Position numbers and translations under genes: made by a program. A DNA stretch of 64,000 nt from Aphanizomenon flos-aquae FACHB-1287 (GTDB lineage Bacteria; Cyanobacteriota; Cyanobacteriia; Cyanobacteriales; Nostocaceae), in the NCBI RefSeq assembly GCF_014698755.1, contig NZ_JACJTO010000015.1:30853-94852 (forward strand), read 5' to 3'. Positions 39,446-48,238 of the stretch are shown here, in pieces. The stretch's first letter is position 1. Every line of letters starts with the position of its first letter. The notes under the pieces are model-generated. The model was given only the letters and a program-made list of their open reading frames with translations. It did not search any database and was not told the origin of the DNA.

Positions 39446-41170
39446 ATGGTATTGCTCACGGAAAAGTTAAAGAAACGCTTGACTATAAATACTATAGACA
39501 TCAGTGAAAATACTACCGCAATTCGCTCTTTAGACTGGGACAGGGATCGCTTTGATATTGAGTTTGGTTTGCAAAATGGCACAACATATAACTCTTTTCT
39601 GATTCGTGGTGAGAAAATAGCCCTAGTTGATACCTCCCATGAAAAATTTCGTCAACTTTATTTTGATACTCTCACGGGTTTAATTAATCCCCAAAATATT
39701 GATTATTTAATTGTTAGTCACACTGAACCAGATCACAGCGGGTTAGTAAAAGATTTATTACAACTTGCTCCTAATATAACCGTTGTTGCGTCAAAAGTGG
39801 CAATTCAGTTTTTAGAAGATTTGGTACACCAACCATTTAAGCGTAAAATTGTTAAAAATAGCGATCGCTTGGATTTAGGCAATGGCCATGAATTGGAATT
39901 TGTCATTGCTCCGAATTTACACTGGCCTGATACCATTTTCACCTTTGACCACAAAACCCAAATTCTCTACACCTGCGACGCTTTCGGGTTACACTACTGC
40001 TCAGAAAGTACCTTTGATGACGATTTAGCAGCCATTGAAGCCGATTTTCAATATTACTATGATTGTTTAATGGGACCCAATGCCCGTTCTGTCCTGTCTG
40101 CAATGAAGCGCGTGGCAGAATTAAAAACCATTCGCATGATTGCCACTGGTCATGGTCCCCTATTATATCACAATGTCGAAGAATTGACAAGCCGTTATCG
40201 CCATTGGAGTCAAGGACAAACCAAAGCAGAAACCCCTGTAGGAATATTCTACGTCTCCGAGTACGGTTTTGGCGATCGCATTGCCCAATCTATAGCGAAT
40301 GGGATTACTAAAACCGGTGTGGCTGTCGAAATAACAGATTTAGCCAGTGTCAACGAATTACAAGAGCTGCGGGAACTCGTAGGACGTTGTACGGGTTTAG
40401 TCGTAGGAATGCCTCCAGCTTCCGTTAATTCTACCATTCAAGCGGCCTTAAGTACAATTTTAGGTTCAGCCAAAGAAAAACAAGCCATTGGTATTTTTGA
40501 AACCGGTGGAGGAGATGATGAACCTACCTATCCGCTGTTAAATAAATTCCGGGCTTTAGGGTTGCACGTATCTTTTCCCGTAATTGAAATTCGGGAAACA
40601 CCCACAGCTAACACTTATAAAAAATGTGAAGAAGCGGGGACAGATTTAGGACAATGGGTGACAAGAGACAAAAGCATCAAAGCTATGAAATCTCTTGGTG
40701 CTGACTTAGATAAAGCTTTGGGTAGGATTAGCGGCGGTTTATATATTATCACAGCTAAAAAGGGTGATGTATCCAGTGCCATGTTAGCTTCCTGGGTCAG
40801 TCAAGCCAGTTTCAAACCCTTGGGCTTTTCTATTGCAGTGTCTAAAGATCGGGCAATAGAATCACTGATGCAAGTAGGTGATCGCTTCGTTCTTAATATA
40901 CTCGAAGAAGGCAACTATCAACTATTAATGAAACATTTCTTAAAAAGATTTGCTCCTGGTGCAGACCGTTTTCAAGGAGTGAAAACCCAACCTGCGGAAA
41001 ATGGCGCACCTATCCTTACAGATGCTCTAGCATATATAGAATGTGAAGTAGTTAGCCGTATGGACTGTGGTGATCACTGGGCAGTATACAGCACAGCTTA
41101 CGCGGGTAGAGTATCAAATCCCGATGCTATGACAGCAGTACACCACCGAAAAGTCGGAAATCATTATTAA
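39446..41170 (+). CDS. flv3: Class C flavodiiron protein, Flv3 type (canonical iron ligands)
   Basis: Three fused domains: a beta-lactamase-like diiron domain, a flavodoxin domain (PVGIFYVSEYGFGDRIAQ) and a C-terminal flavin-reductase domain (GGLYIITAKKGDVSSAMLASWVSQ, quoted in part). The iron motif is HTEPDH (near residue 91), i.e. the full H-x-E-x-D-H ligand set found in Flv3 and Flv4. It reduces oxygen to water with photosynthetic electrons. I place the start at ATG 39446, six bases after a strong AAGGAGG; ATG 39404 would add 14 residues and lacks such a site. The partner follows 41 bp downstream. Confidence 0.92.
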   Translation: MVLLTEKLKKRLTINTIDISENTTAIRSLDWDRDRFDIEFGLQNGTTYNSFLIRGEKIALVDTSHEKFRQLYFDTLTGLINPQNIDYLIVSHTEPDHSGLVKDLLQLAPNITVVASKVAIQFLEDLVHQPFKRKIVKNSDRLDLGNGHELEFVIAPNLHWPDTIFTFDHKTQILYTCDAFGLHYCSESTFDDDLAAIEADFQYYYDCLMGPNARSVLSAMKRVAELKTIRMIATGHGPLLYHNVEELTSRYRHWSQGQTKAETPVGIFYVSEYGFGDRIAQSIANGITKTGVAVEITDLASVNELQELRELVGRCTGLVVGMPPASVNSTIQAALSTILGSAKEKQAIGIFETGGGDDEPTYPLLNKFRALGLHVSFPVIEIRETPTANTYKKCEEAGTDLGQWVTRDKSIKAMKSLGADLDKALGRISGGLYIITAKKGDVSSAMLASWVSQASFKPLGFSIAVSKDRAIESLMQVGDRFVLNILEEGNYQLLMKHFLKRFAPGADRFQGVKTQPAENGAPILTDALAYIECEVVSRMDCGDHWAVYSTAYAGRVSNPDAMTAVHHRKVGNHY

Positions 41171-41175
41171 AAGCA

Positions 41176-41211
41176 ATTGACAACTAACCACTGACTAATG
41201 ACCACTGACTA
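41176..41211. repeat. Short heptamer array between the flavodiiron genes
   Basis: Units of gaccact and gactaat; the final atgaccact also supplies the start codon of the downstream gene. Confidence 0.7.
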
Positions 41212-42918
41212 ATGACCACTAAACCCCGTGATGTACAAATATTGCCCATTGGTACAGATACCATAATACTGCGATCGCGCAGTTGGGCAAGATTAAGATT
41301 TGAAATTGAATATGCTTTAGCTAAGGGAACAACGGCTAATTCTTATCTCATCCAAGGCGATAAAAATGCCCTTCTTGACCCCCCTGGCGAAACTTTTACC
41401 GAAATTTACCTCCAAGCCTTACAACAGCGGTTTAATGTCAAAAATCTTGATTATGTGATCCTTGGTCACGTTAACCCGAACCGGGCTGCGACGTTAAAAG
41501 CTTTGCTAGAAATTGCACCTCAAATTACCTTTGTTTGTTCTAACCCAGGAGCGATAAATTTACGGGCTGCTTTGGAAAATCAGAATTTATCAATTTTGGT
41601 CATGCGGGGGGAAGATACCCTGGATTTAGGTAAAGGACACCATTTACAATTTATTCCCACTCCTAACCCCCGTTACGCTGACGAACTTTGTACATGGGAC
41701 CCGCAAACAGAAATCTTATTTTCTGATAAACTATTTGGGGCGCATATTTGCTCAGATCAGGTTTTTGATGAAGGTTGGGAGGTGTTTAATGAAGATAGAC
41801 GCTATTATTTTGACTGTTTAATGGCACCTCACGCTAAACAAGTCGAAACAGCTTTAGATAAATTAGCAGATTTGCCGGTGCGAATGTACGCTACTGGTCA
41901 TGGTCCAATGGTACGCTATGGTTTAATTGATATTACCAAGGGTTACAGAGAATGGACTAAACAGCAAACTTCCGCTGATATGACTGTAGCTTTAATTTAT
42001 GCCTCAGCTTATGGTAATACTGCAACTTTAGCACAAGCGATCGCTCGCGGCATTACAAAAGCTGGTGTAAGTGTCGAATCTATCAACTGTGAATTTACTG
42101 AACCGGAAGAAATCAAAGCCGCAATTGCAAAATCTGCTGGTTTTGTCATAGGTTCTCCCACCCTAGGAGGACACGCACCCACACCAGTACAAACAGCTTT
42201 AGGAATAGTTCTCTCAACTGCGACTAATAATAAATTGGCGGGGGTATTTGGTTCTTTTGGTTGGAGTGGAGAAGCGGTTGATTTAATTGAAGGTAAACTT
42301 AAAGACGCAGGATACAGATTTGGTTTTGACACCATTCGCGTCAAGTTCAAACCTAATGAAGTCACATTACAAACCTGCGAAGAAGCGGGAACTGATTTTG
42401 CCCAAGCATTGAAAAAAGCGGCAAAAAAATTAGTTGTTGCTAAACAACCTGCTACAAATGTCGAACAAGCAGTAGGGCGGATTGTTGGTTCTTTGTGTGT
42501 AGTTACAGCAACTCAAGGAGATGTTAAAACGGGAATGTTAGCTTCTTGGGTGACACAAGCCAGTTTTAATCCGCCTGGTTTAACTATTGCGGTTGCTAAA
42601 GACCGAGCTATGGAAAATATGACTCACACAAATAACCAATTTGTCGTTAATATTTTAGCAGAAGGGAGAGAAATCCGCAAGCAGTTTATGAAAGTTTACA
42701 CTCCGGGTCAAGATAGATTTGCTGGTTTGGACATTCAAGAAACTAATAATGGCGGAATTATTCTCAATGGTGCTTTAGCGTATCTGGAATGTTCTGTACA
42801 AAGTCGGATGGAAGCAGGTGATCATTGGTTGGTTTATGCTACTGTTGATGATGGTAAAGTCTTAAATCAAGATGGTGTCACAGCGGTGCATTATCGCAAA
42901 TCAGCGAGTTATTATTAA
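41212..42918 (+). CDS. flv1: Class C flavodiiron protein, Flv1 type (altered iron ligands)
   Basis: Same three-domain layout, 568 residues. The iron motif reads HVNPNR (near residue 85) where Flv3 has HTEPDH: Glu, Asp and the second His are replaced by Asn, Asn and Arg. This is the diagnostic of Flv1/Flv2. Flv1-Flv3 heteromers drive light-dependent oxygen reduction. No sll0218-type gene lies between the pair, which argues against flv4-flv2. Nostocales have a vegetative and a heterocyst-specific flv1/flv3 set; the tight pairing here resembles the heterocyst copy, but expression cannot be judged. Confidence 0.9.
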   Translation: MTTKPRDVQILPIGTDTIILRSRSWARLRFEIEYALAKGTTANSYLIQGDKNALLDPPGETFTEIYLQALQQRFNVKNLDYVILGHVNPNRAATLKALLEIAPQITFVCSNPGAINLRAALENQNLSILVMRGEDTLDLGKGHHLQFIPTPNPRYADELCTWDPQTEILFSDKLFGAHICSDQVFDEGWEVFNEDRRYYFDCLMAPHAKQVETALDKLADLPVRMYATGHGPMVRYGLIDITKGYREWTKQQTSADMTVALIYASAYGNTATLAQAIARGITKAGVSVESINCEFTEPEEIKAAIAKSAGFVIGSPTLGGHAPTPVQTALGIVLSTATNNKLAGVFGSFGWSGEAVDLIEGKLKDAGYRFGFDTIRVKFKPNEVTLQTCEEAGTDFAQALKKAAKKLVVAKQPATNVEQAVGRIVGSLCVVTATQGDVKTGMLASWVTQASFNPPGLTIAVAKDRAMENMTHTNNQFVVNILAEGREIRKQFMKVYTPGQDRFAGLDIQETNNGGIILNGALAYLECSVQSRMEAGDHWLVYATVDDGKVLNQDGVTAVHYRKSASYY

Positions 42919-43001
42919 TTAGTAGGGTGGGTAATACCCACCTAAATATACAGCAAATTACAGATAAATATTTTTAACAAAAACAACTAAATTAAGGATG
43001 A

Positions 43002-43217
43002 ATGCCTAAAAAAATTAGACAGTTAAAGACAATGTTATCAAAGGCTGGGTTTGTTTACCGTCCTGCTAAAGGTAGTCATAGTTTTTGGACTCACCCATTA
43101 ATACCTGAACAACCAATTACAATATCAGGAAATGATGGAGATGATGCACTAAAATATATAGAAAAACAAGTAAATCATGTTTTGCAGAAGTTGGAAAAAC
43201 TAAAGGAGGAAAAATGA
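43002..43217 (+). CDS. hicA: HicA-family mRNA interferase toxin
   Basis: A 71-residue double-stranded-RNA-binding-fold toxin. The catalytic histidine is in RPAKGSHSFWTHP (a GSH motif after the KLxxxGF-like LSKAGFVY). The toxin gene is first and overlaps the antitoxin by 4 bp (ATGA), the usual hicAB order. An AAGGATG ribosome-binding region lies before ATG 43002. Confidence 0.9.
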   Translation: MPKKIRQLKTMLSKAGFVYRPAKGSHSFWTHPLIPEQPITISGNDGDDALKYIEKQVNHVLQKLEKLKEEK

Positions 43218-43444
43218 ACTATCGCTACAGTATGGTTATTCAATGGTCAGATGAAGATAAATTCTATTTAGTACATTTACCCGAATTTCCCTGGCAACAA
43301 TTCCACACTCATGGAAAAAGCTATGCTGAAGCTGCAAAACATGGACAGGAAGTAATTGAATCTTTGATTGCATGGTATCAAGAACAGGGAAAATCTTTAC
43401 CAGAACCAATTTCTTTACCTGAAAAAGCATTAAAAGTGGCATAA
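43214..43444 (+). CDS. hicB: HicB-family antitoxin
   Basis: A 76-residue protein with the partial RNase-H fold of HicB: YSMVIQWSDEDKFYLVHLPEF, then THGKSYAEAAKHGQEVIESLI. It lacks an added DNA-binding domain, as in the short class. It neutralises HicA. The restriction-modification cassette begins a few hundred bases downstream. Confidence 0.88.
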   Translation: MNYRYSMVIQWSDEDKFYLVHLPEFPWQQFHTHGKSYAEAAKHGQEVIESLIAWYQEQGKSLPEPISLPEKALKVA

Positions 43445-43466
43445 TCAATTATTCCCTGTGATCGCA

Positions 43467-43545
43467 TTTTTGCAGTTTACCATTTACAAGTGATCGCTTC
43501 CCTGTCCCCAAGCATCATATTTTTGAAGTTTGGACAAAGGTGATG
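43467..43545 (+). repeat. Left copy of the cassette-flanking direct repeat
   Basis: The stretch beginning TTTTGCAGTTTACC and running through GGTGAT is about 88% identical by eye to 46330-46411. Together with the MITE it brackets the restriction cassette. Confidence 0.85.
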
Positions 43546-43652
43546 TAAATACAGTATACAGGAAAATAAAAAAAATATCTCATAAATTTTATTTTGATGC
43601 TATAATTACTAACCTTGCAAAAAACAAAATAGTTATGTACGGTTTAAAATTG

Positions 43653-43794
43653 CTCGTTCCCAGACTCCGGCTGGGAATGCCTACCAGGAGGCTCTGCCTC
43701 CAATCCCAGAATACAAGCCATTTTACCCGATTTTGTGCTGGTACTTGAGGCAGAGCCTCATCAACTGCATTCCTAGTCAGAGACTAGGAACGAG
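43653..43794. mobile_element. 142-bp MITE, left copy
   Basis: It begins CTCGTTCCCAGACTCC and ends with the imperfect inverted complement (ACTAGGAACGAG); the 28-bp ends match at about 23 positions. Internal palindromes include GGAGGCTCTGCCTCC. It is identical to 46443-46584 except for one base. No coding capacity. Confidence 0.9.
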
Positions 43795-43910
43795 AATCAG
43801 CGAGTTATTATTAACACCTTACGTCTTGGACCCTCTAGAATTAGATAGAGGGGTAATTTTTTTATGCTATGATGTAAAATGTCTGCTAATATTTTTAATC
43901 ACTTTAAATA

Positions 43911-45341
43911 ATGCTTCATTTTCAACAATTAGAACCTCAAACACCAAATCATCAAACACAAAATATTGAAATTGAAAATCTTAACACCCAACTATACCAG
44001 CACTTTGCTAATAAATTTTGCATAGAAGATGTTCTCAACCGCAAGATTGTTAGTTTTCAGGCTAATAAACTTAAATCTATTTACCGATGGTACAAATATA
44101 AAGAAGCTTTTTCTGCTTCATTGGTAGAATATTTACTAGATAAATATATAATCAAATCTGGCGAAATATTAGACCCTTTTGCTGGTAGTGGAACAACTTT
44201 ATTTGCAGCTAGTAATATAGGATTAAATGCTGATGGAATTGAATTACTATCTATTGGAAAAGAAATTATAAATACTAGGCTCATTTTAGAACAAGAATTT
44301 ACAGCAGATGATTTCACAAAAATTCTATATTGGTCTAAAAATTTTCCTTGGGAGAAATCAAAAAATCAACAAACTATTCAAGAAATAAAAATTACGACAG
44401 GTGCATATCCTCAAGAAACATTAAACGAAATTCAAAAATATATCGGTGCTTACCAAAATGAAAATTGTAGAATCAAGCAAGTATTACAATTTGCACTATT
44501 ATGTGTTTTAGAAGCAATTAGTTACACTCGCAAAGATGGACAATATTTACGTTGGGATTATCGTTCTAGTCGTCAACAAGGTAATATACCTTTTAATAAA
44601 GGAGAAATTCTCAGCTTTAAACAGGCAATTAGTTTTAAAATTACGGAAATTTTAGCAGATATTCAAACTGGGAGTCAACAAGGTGAACTTTTTCCCAGTA
44701 AAACTAAACAAGGTGGGATTCGTTTGTTTACAGGTTCTAGCTTAGATATAATGCCACAATTGCCAAATTCTTATTATGATGTAATTCTTACTTCTCCTCC
44801 TTATTGTAACCGTTATGATTACACTAGAACTTATGCTTTAGAACTTGCTTTGTTAGGAGTAGGACAAGAAGAAATAGTTAATCTTAGACAACAAATGTTA
44901 AGCTGTACGGTTGAGAATAGACCGAAAGATTTATTAGCAATTAATTCTCAATGGTTAAATGCTATTTTGGCTACAGATCAGCAAAAATTACTCCAAGCAA
45001 TTTTACAATATTTGGAAGAACAAAAATTACAAAAACAATTAAATAATAATGGTATTCCGAGAATGGTAAAAGGTTATTTTTATGAAATGGCTTGTATAAT
45101 TTATGAATGTTATCGAGTCATGAAACCACAAGGGTTGATGTTTATGATTAATGATAATGTGCGTTATGCTGGTGTGAGTATTTCAGTGGATATGATTCTA
45201 TCGAATATAGCTGAGTATCTGGGATTTAAAGTAGAAAATATTTTAGTTTTACCCAACACTAAAGGTAATAGTAGTCAACAAATGGGTATACATGGACGTG
45301 ATGCACTGAGAAAGTGCGTTTATGTTTGGAGAAAAGTTTAA
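43911..45341 (+). CDS. DNA (probably cytosine-N4) methyltransferase of an AvaI-like R-M system
   Basis: A 476-residue methyltransferase. The SAM-binding motif DPFAGSGTT (88-96) comes first and the catalytic TSPPY (near 294, [16 protein letters not shown]) second. Ser-Pro-Pro-Tyr is typical of N4-cytosine methyltransferases. It ends 25 bp before an AvaI/BsoBI-like endonuclease gene on the same strand, so it should protect CYCGRG sites. AT content is high compared with flanking photosynthesis genes. Confidence 0.9.
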   Translation: MLHFQQLEPQTPNHQTQNIEIENLNTQLYQHFANKFCIEDVLNRKIVSFQANKLKSIYRWYKYKEAFSASLVEYLLDKYIIKSGEILDPFAGSGTTLFAASNIGLNADGIELLSIGKEIINTRLILEQEFTADDFTKILYWSKNFPWEKSKNQQTIQEIKITTGAYPQETLNEIQKYIGAYQNENCRIKQVLQFALLCVLEAISYTRKDGQYLRWDYRSSRQQGNIPFNKGEILSFKQAISFKITEILADIQTGSQQGELFPSKTKQGGIRLFTGSSLDIMPQLPNSYYDVILTSPPYCNRYDYTRTYALELALLGVGQEEIVNLRQQMLSCTVENRPKDLLAINSQWLNAILATDQQKLLQAILQYLEEQKLQKQLNNNGIPRMVKGYFYEMACIIYECYRVMKPQGLMFMINDNVRYAGVSISVDMILSNIAEYLGFKVENILVLPNTKGNSSQQMGIHGRDALRKCVYVWRKV

Positions 45342-45366
45342 TTTAATCAAATTAAGGTAACTGAAA

Positions 45367-46314
45367 TTGGCATATAAAAATCATTTAAATACAGGTCTTG
45401 ATTTAGTAACAGCTTATGAAAAAACTAGGGCTGGTTTTGTTGCTTTAGCTATTGAAAGAAACCGTCGAGCTACACCATTTATTGATCAAGCAAGAGTATT
45501 AAAAACTATTGCTTCTCAAGTTAATAATCCTGCTGATTTAATGAATCTGATAGAAATACAACCTGCTTTATTAGCTGCATCTGGAGTTTCCGATAAAGCC
45601 GCAGGTTATTTACAGCCACAGGATAAAATACAAGCTATTCAAGGGTTAATTAAGGAGTTTTTAGAACCAGCAGGTTCAGATTTTGTAGAAGAATTAATTT
45701 ATAGATTTTTGCTAACAAGAGGAGATACGCTAGGTGGTTCAATGAGGAATGTAGGTGGAGTGTTAGCACAGCGTAAATTAACTCGCGCAATTTTGGCTAA
45801 TCTTGCACTTGCTAATATTCCTTATTATTGGTTACATTCTACAACTAAAACATGGATTCCGATGACGGAAGAAGATGCAGGAATAGATTTATATTTGAAG
45901 GGTTTAAGTTGGTCTATTGGTAATAAAAATAGAGCCATAATTTATAATCTGACAGTTCCTTTAGTCAAAAGTAATATTGATGTGTGTCTTTTCAACTGTG
46001 GTTATCAACAAATTTCTCCTGCAATTTATAAAATTCCCAATCTTTATATTGCACTGGGGGAATTAAAAGGAGGAATTGATCCTGCTGGTGCTGATGAATA
46101 TTGGAAAACAGCGAGAACTGCTTTATCTCGAATATGGAAGGCATTTTCTCAAATTGATTTGTCACCACATACATTTTTCATTGGTGCAGCTATTGAAAAA
46201 CCTATGGCTGAAGAAATATGGAATGATTTAGAATCTGGTAAATTGAGCAATGCTGCTAATATGACAAATGATACTCAAGTTGACTCGATCTGTCACTGCT
46301 TAATCAGTTTATAG
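45367..46314 (+). CDS. Type II restriction endonuclease, AvaI/BsoBI family
   Basis: A 315-residue enzyme. It matches the AvaI/BsoBI family as I recall it: TGLDLVTAYEKTRAGFVALA, FLLTRGDTLGGSMRNVGG, and the PD-(D/E)XK site with Asp205 (SNIDVCLF), Glu232 and Lys234 (GELKGGIDPAGADEYWKTAR). In BsoBI the catalytic residues are Asp212, Glu240 and Lys242, a near-equal spacing. The expected target is CYCGRG. The start is TTG 45367, as no ATG fits. All catalytic residues are intact. Confidence 0.88.
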   Translation: MAYKNHLNTGLDLVTAYEKTRAGFVALAIERNRRATPFIDQARVLKTIASQVNNPADLMNLIEIQPALLAASGVSDKAAGYLQPQDKIQAIQGLIKEFLEPAGSDFVEELIYRFLLTRGDTLGGSMRNVGGVLAQRKLTRAILANLALANIPYYWLHSTTKTWIPMTEEDAGIDLYLKGLSWSIGNKNRAIIYNLTVPLVKSNIDVCLFNCGYQQISPAIYKIPNLYIALGELKGGIDPAGADEYWKTARTALSRIWKAFSQIDLSPHTFFIGAAIEKPMAEEIWNDLESGKLSNAANMTNDTQVDSICHCLISL

Positions 46315-46329
46315 GATTTTTAGGCGGAC

Positions 46330-46411
46330 TTTTGCAGTTTACCATTTACAAGCGATCGCTTCCCTGTCCCTAAGCATCGCATTTTTGGAGTTCAGACAAA
46401 GGTGATCTGAA
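46330..46411 (+). repeat. Right copy of the cassette-flanking direct repeat
   Basis: Same order and orientation as 43467-43545, beginning 16 bp after the endonuclease stop. Here it runs almost directly into the MITE; in the left copy about 70 bp more lie between them. Confidence 0.85.
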
Positions 46412-46442
46412 TACGATATTTAAGAAAATAAAAAATATATCC

Positions 46443-46584
46443 CTCGTTCCCAGACTCCGGCTGGGAATGCCTACCAGGAGGCTCTGCCTCCAATCCCAGA
46501 ATACAAGCCATTTTACCCGATTTTGTGCTGGTACTTGAGGCAGAGCCTCATCAACTGCGTTCCTAGTCAGAGACTAGGAACGAG
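46443..46584. mobile_element. 142-bp MITE, right copy
   Basis: One mismatch (A to G near its right end) to the copy at 43653-43794, same orientation and same length. Confidence 0.9.
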
Positions 46585-46675
46585 AACAATATTTTATATA
46601 AACGCTTGACATATTATTTTTTTCTTGCTATATTGATTTACATAAGTCAAAGATTTACATATAAGTCAAATGTTT

Positions 46676-46723
46676 AAATAAAAAAAGGGCAGACCCCCTG
46701 TATAAGATAAGTCCACCCTTATT
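46676..46723 (-). terminator. Rho-independent terminator for the small membrane gene
   Basis: On the minus strand GGGTGGAC pairs with GTCTGCCC (two G-U pairs) and is followed by eight T. It lies about 50 bp after the stop of the gene at 46775. Confidence 0.8.
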
Positions 46724-46774
46724 AAAATTAAATTTGATACAGAAGAAAACCGATGTTTCTGCAAAAAACTAAAT

Positions 46775-46915
46775 TTACTTCTGTTTAATGATAGTAACAA
46801 TAGATTCCACTCGGTTAACAGTGGAATCTGTGTATTTCGCTGTGTTAGCTAGATTGAAAGTAATGTAGCTAATTAGAGCCAAAGCCACTAAGACGAAAGC
46901 GTAGTGTTTCAGCAA
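46775..46915 (-). CDS. Tiny single-helix membrane protein, TTG start
   Basis: A 46-residue protein starting at TTG 46915 with GAGGAG seven bases upstream: MLKHYAFVLVALALISYITF, then a short polar tail ending in IKQK. One membrane helix at residues 5-22. A longer frame from ATG 47008 (77 residues) exists, but its first 31 residues look non-native. The dedicated terminator downstream supports real transcription. I do not recognise the family; the size and form resemble small subunits of photosynthetic complexes. Confidence 0.6.
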   Translation of the reverse strand: MLKHYAFVLVALALISYITFNLANTAKYTDSTVNRVESIVTIIKQK

Positions 46916-47210
46916 CTGAGTTCTCCTCACTAGGTTGTCAATACACAATCCATGGTCGACCAGCACCCCGATTTCTATTGGAGTGGCATTTTTGATTTTT
47001 GGGTGCATATGCTTTAAAGTCTAGCACGTACCAGATAAATAAAGCAACAATAATTTGTACTTAATTTCTCGATACCAGCGCTATTAGTACAGTTTGTTGA
47101 GAACTACAAAATTATTAAAGTGTGTAAATCTAGTTCTCAAGCAATAAAGTTAGATTTTCTTAGAACAAGTGTACTATTTTAGTATTAATTAATACTGTCA
47201 TCTGAAACCT

Positions 47211-47522
47211 AGATCCAGTTATTAGCCTGACAGATGAGCAGTTTTATCAACTCTGTATGGACAATAATGCACAAGCAGAATGAATTATTGTGCCTCCAGT
47301 AGGAGAAGAAAGCGAACCTAGTGAAGCTGATTTAATTATAAAAGCAGGTAAAATACACCGAATATATAAATAACGGCTTACAATTGCGTTGATTAATTGA
47401 CCCAAAATCAACAAATAGAAATTTACCAACTGGGAAAACCTGTAGAAATTGTTCAATTTCCTGTATTTCTGTCTGGAGAGGACGTATTACTAGGATTTGC
47501 ATTGCAATTTGGGAATGACTAA
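47211..47522 (+). pseudogene. Uma2 (DUF820) family pseudogene
   Basis: Reads LTDEQFYQLCMDNNAQAE, then a stop, then IIVPPVGEESEP, loses most of the middle, and resumes with QNQQIEIYQLGKPVEIVQF and LSGEDVLLGFAL to a normal stop. These are the start and end of a Uma2 protein; the catalytic core is deleted and there is an internal stop. Confidence 0.75.
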
Positions 47523-47599
47523 AAAAATTACCCACCCCGCGAACGGAATAGGTAATCTTTTCAAGACTCAATCACTAAAAGATTTTAGCTAAATTTAGC

Positions 47600-47929
47600 C
47601 TAATAGCGATTACCGCCGCCACGGTTGCCACCGCCACCGCCACCACCGTAGCCACCACCACGATTACCACCGGAAGGACCTCTGTCTTCCTTAGGTTTTG
47701 CTTTGTTAACTTTTAAATCACGACCCATCCATTCAGCACCATCAAGAGCATCAATAGCAGCCTGTTCTTCAGCGTCAGTACCCATTTCTACAAAACCGAA
47801 GCCGCGCAAGCGACCTGTCTCACGGTCTGTAGGAAGTTGAACACGTTTTACAGAACCGTACTCTGCAAAAACTGTACTTAGCGCATCTTGTGTAACTTCG
47901 TAAGAGAGGTTACCCACGTAAATTGACAT
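47600..47929 (-). CDS. rbp: Glycine-rich RNA-binding protein (RRM)
   Basis: A 109-residue cyanobacterial Rbp: one RRM with RNP2 IYVGNLSYE (residues 3-11) and RNP1 RGFGFVEM (near 42-49), then a Gly/Arg tail (GGGYGGGGGGGNRGGG). Such proteins are often cold-induced. The ~300-bp leader upstream is consistent with regulation at that level, but no specific element is evident. Confidence 0.93.
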   Translation of the reverse strand: MSIYVGNLSYEVTQDALSTVFAEYGSVKRVQLPTDRETGRLRGFGFVEMGTDAEEQAAIDALDGAEWMGRDLKVNKAKPKEDRGPSGGNRGGGYGGGGGGGNRGGGNRY

Positions 47930-48238
47930 AGAATATTTCCAAAATCATAAGAGTGTAGAGATTTAGATTTCGGAGAAAGGTCTGTAAATACTAAAAGGGA
48001 AAGCCTGTCAATACTAACCACAAACATCACCGCCGAATTAATTCCCACCCTTTAATGATTACACAAAAAATCAGAATTGTGCCAAGAAGTTTAAAAAATG
48101 TTGTAAAAAGTCATATTTGTTGTTTATGAGTGGTCTTAACAGTAAACTACACCCATTAAATAACCCTATACTCTCTACTTCAGCTATAAAACCTTGGATT
48201 ATATTCGCTTATCCAGATGTCAATTTATCCTTAACTGT
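47930..48238. other. Leader region of the RNA-binding protein gene
   Basis: 309 bp without a gene. Presumably the long 5' leader typical of rbp genes. No clear hairpin-terminator. Confidence 0.45.

Noticed and set aside
42920..42950. Terminator after flv1
   Set aside because: A GTGGGTAATACCCAC hairpin is present, but no T-run follows; too weak to call.
47247..47571. Minus-strand frames of 69 and 79 codons
   Set aside because: Antisense shadows of the Uma2 pseudogene, whose plus-strand remnants are recognisable.
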